Positions 62,711 through 64,000 of a DNA stretch of 64,000 nucleotides are shown here, piece after piece (positions within the stretch are counted from its first letter, which is position 1; each line of letters opens with the position of its first letter). The stretch lies in assembly GCF_921293095.1 (NCBI RefSeq), contig NW_025791658.1:4960001-5024000 (forward strand), in the 5' to 3' direction. The notes under the pieces are model-generated. The model was not told the DNA's origin. It searched no databases and worked only from the letters and a program-made list of their open reading frames with translations. This DNA comes from Ischnura elegans. Taxonomy: Eukaryota; Arthropoda; Insecta; Odonata; Coenagrionidae. The translations under genes were made by a program, and so were the position numbers.

Positions 62711-64000
62711 CATGAGGTAAGGTTCGGAAAAAAAGGAATAAACAGATGCAATATGGTCGGCAGAATAAGTTGAATTTTTACGTGGGGAAAAAATAAGACA
62801 ATTCAATTGAAAAAAAAGCAGCTAGGAGTAAAACTACATCAAACACTTTAACTTTTATGCAACTAAAACACTTTGTTTGAACAATATTTAAAGAGAGGCA
62901 AAGAGGGTATCCGCAGGCAGACAGAACCCACATAATAAGCCTGCTGACGGTGATGCCCTTCCTGGCGCCTCTAGTACGGATCATTGCCAAACAGATGGCG
63001 CCCCTTGGACTGCGACGCCCATGGCCACGTGCCTATTGTGCCTGCGGTAAATCCGGCACATAAGACACGTAATCGTATAAACCATCGACTCGATATTGAT
63101 AATCGTACAACAAATTCCTTGAAATATAAGGTGTAGGATTTTTTGGTTGATTTTTTTGCTATCTTGGAATTTTCATATGTCGAAACAATTCCAAGGAATA
63201 AACGATTTCGATTTTACATTGCCGTGATGGGCGAATTTTCAAACTCGGATTTCGGCCTTGAGACATGTGCCATATGAAAATTTGGAACCTCCTGGAAAAA
63301 ACGTTTAGGGTGCTTCACACCCTATCATTTTACCCTACTTTCCCTGTAACCCACTTGGTTAATTCATAATAAAATTCCAAAAAATATCCTGCATGCGAAA
63401 AATCATTGTCGCCATTTTTTTGTAGAGCATAAAATCTTGAATATCTTAGCAACCATTCAAGCTATATGAATGAAATTTTCAGGGTAATACTTTTATCAAA
63501 AACGTCAACTTTTGAAATGATGGCCATTCCACTCGATCGATTCATGTGCGAGTTATATCGATACTAATCTCCTTAGTTACGCTTTAATCACTAATTACTT
63601 TTTTGTTGATCAAGTTTTGAATTTGAAAGTCATACTTAATACAACTTTTAATGTGTTTTATTCGATAAAAGTTAAATCAAGCGGATCGATTGATTAGAGT
63701 CGAAGTTATGATCGATACAAGGTTGTATTCGATGCATCCCTTTTTCAGACCTGTTTACATAGTTACGGAAATAAAAATTTTAACAATGTGTTATGAAAGG
63801 AAACAATTATGCATACACAAACCTTATTTAGATGAGTAATGTTTCGTAATGAAGATATATCGATATGAATTTATATCTTTTTGTTCAAGTCCGTATAAGA
63901 AATACGCGCATCGCCCTGTCTACGTCACTAATGTATTAGAAGGTGTCTTTTGCCGCATTGGAAAAACGGGAATGAGCATAACTTGGTAGGTATTTGCGAT
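62711..64000. other. No recognisable feature
   Basis: AT-rich sequence. The minus ORFs at 62615-62990 have no domain. No repeats shared with the window. Confidence 0.4.

Noticed and set aside
1-64000. CRISPR arrays, bacterial operons or viral insertions
   Set aside because: No regularly spaced direct repeats, no Shine-Dalgarno-led gene clusters, and no capsid, polymerase or envelope-like frames were seen. The repeats are transposons.

Overview
This is eukaryotic, AT-rich, intron-bearing DNA that is mostly transposable elements. It looks like an arthropod, most likely insect, chromosome. The reason is two separate first exons that encode ZAD (zinc-finger-associated domain) N-termini, a family greatly expanded in insects. 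The repeat content also fits: a Penelope-like retroelement with a GIY-YIG domain, piggyBac-type TTAA elements, hAT, Tigger/pogo-like and Helitron remnants. I cannot name the species from sequence alone. No operons, CRISPR or bacterial signals are present.

Host genes. A ZAD gene lies on the minus strand. Four exons join in consistent phase: 37178-37050, 36906-36742, 31510-31376 and 25748-25256. Together they give about 307 residues of ZAD plus an acidic and basic linker. The C2H2 zinc-finger exons expected downstream were not found. A second minus-strand ZAD first exon lies at 8899-8765, with its intron at the same place in the domain. A minus-strand exon at 60280-60035 encodes a hAT-type C-terminal (dimerisation) domain and may be a domesticated or decaying transposase.

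Repeat landscape. The dominant family, called A here, is a ~670 bp non-autonomous element with AGGGTRGTTTCC terminal inverted repeats (TIRs) and about 17 copies or fragments. Other families, labelled by letter, are: B (TIR CAGGGTTCCCACTC), F, D, K, X, Y, E and J (Tigger/pogo-like TIRs, TA target duplications), G, H, R and U (hAT-like, 8-bp duplications where visible), M, P and Z (TTAA, piggyBac-type), V and W (GCCATA-rich), N (iterated TCTAGATATC words), Q (tandem), L (duplicated ORF-bearing segment), LINE fragments, and a tRNA-headed SINE.

Layout. 0-7.7 kb: A, hairpin, tandem Q/R, Penelope-like element, hAT-like U, V. 7.7-9.3 kb: ZAD exon region. 10-18.4 kb: A, N, P with SINE, A, A, K, B, piggyBac-type MITE. 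19-20.2 kb: L1. 22-37.2 kb: ZAD gene whose introns are packed with F, G, J, A, LINE, H, W and M elements. 38.5 kb: near-perfect palindrome. 39-43.5 kb: A copies and Helitron remnant. 45.1-49.9 kb: inverted X pair holding Y and Z. 50.0-56.3 kb: one B element split by at least six insertions. 57.9-59.9 kb: M arms flanking L2, itself split by K2. 60-62.7 kb: hAT-domain exon, F, Tigger-like end, B and A. Several insertions can be proved inside the window because an uninterrupted sister copy supplies the empty site.
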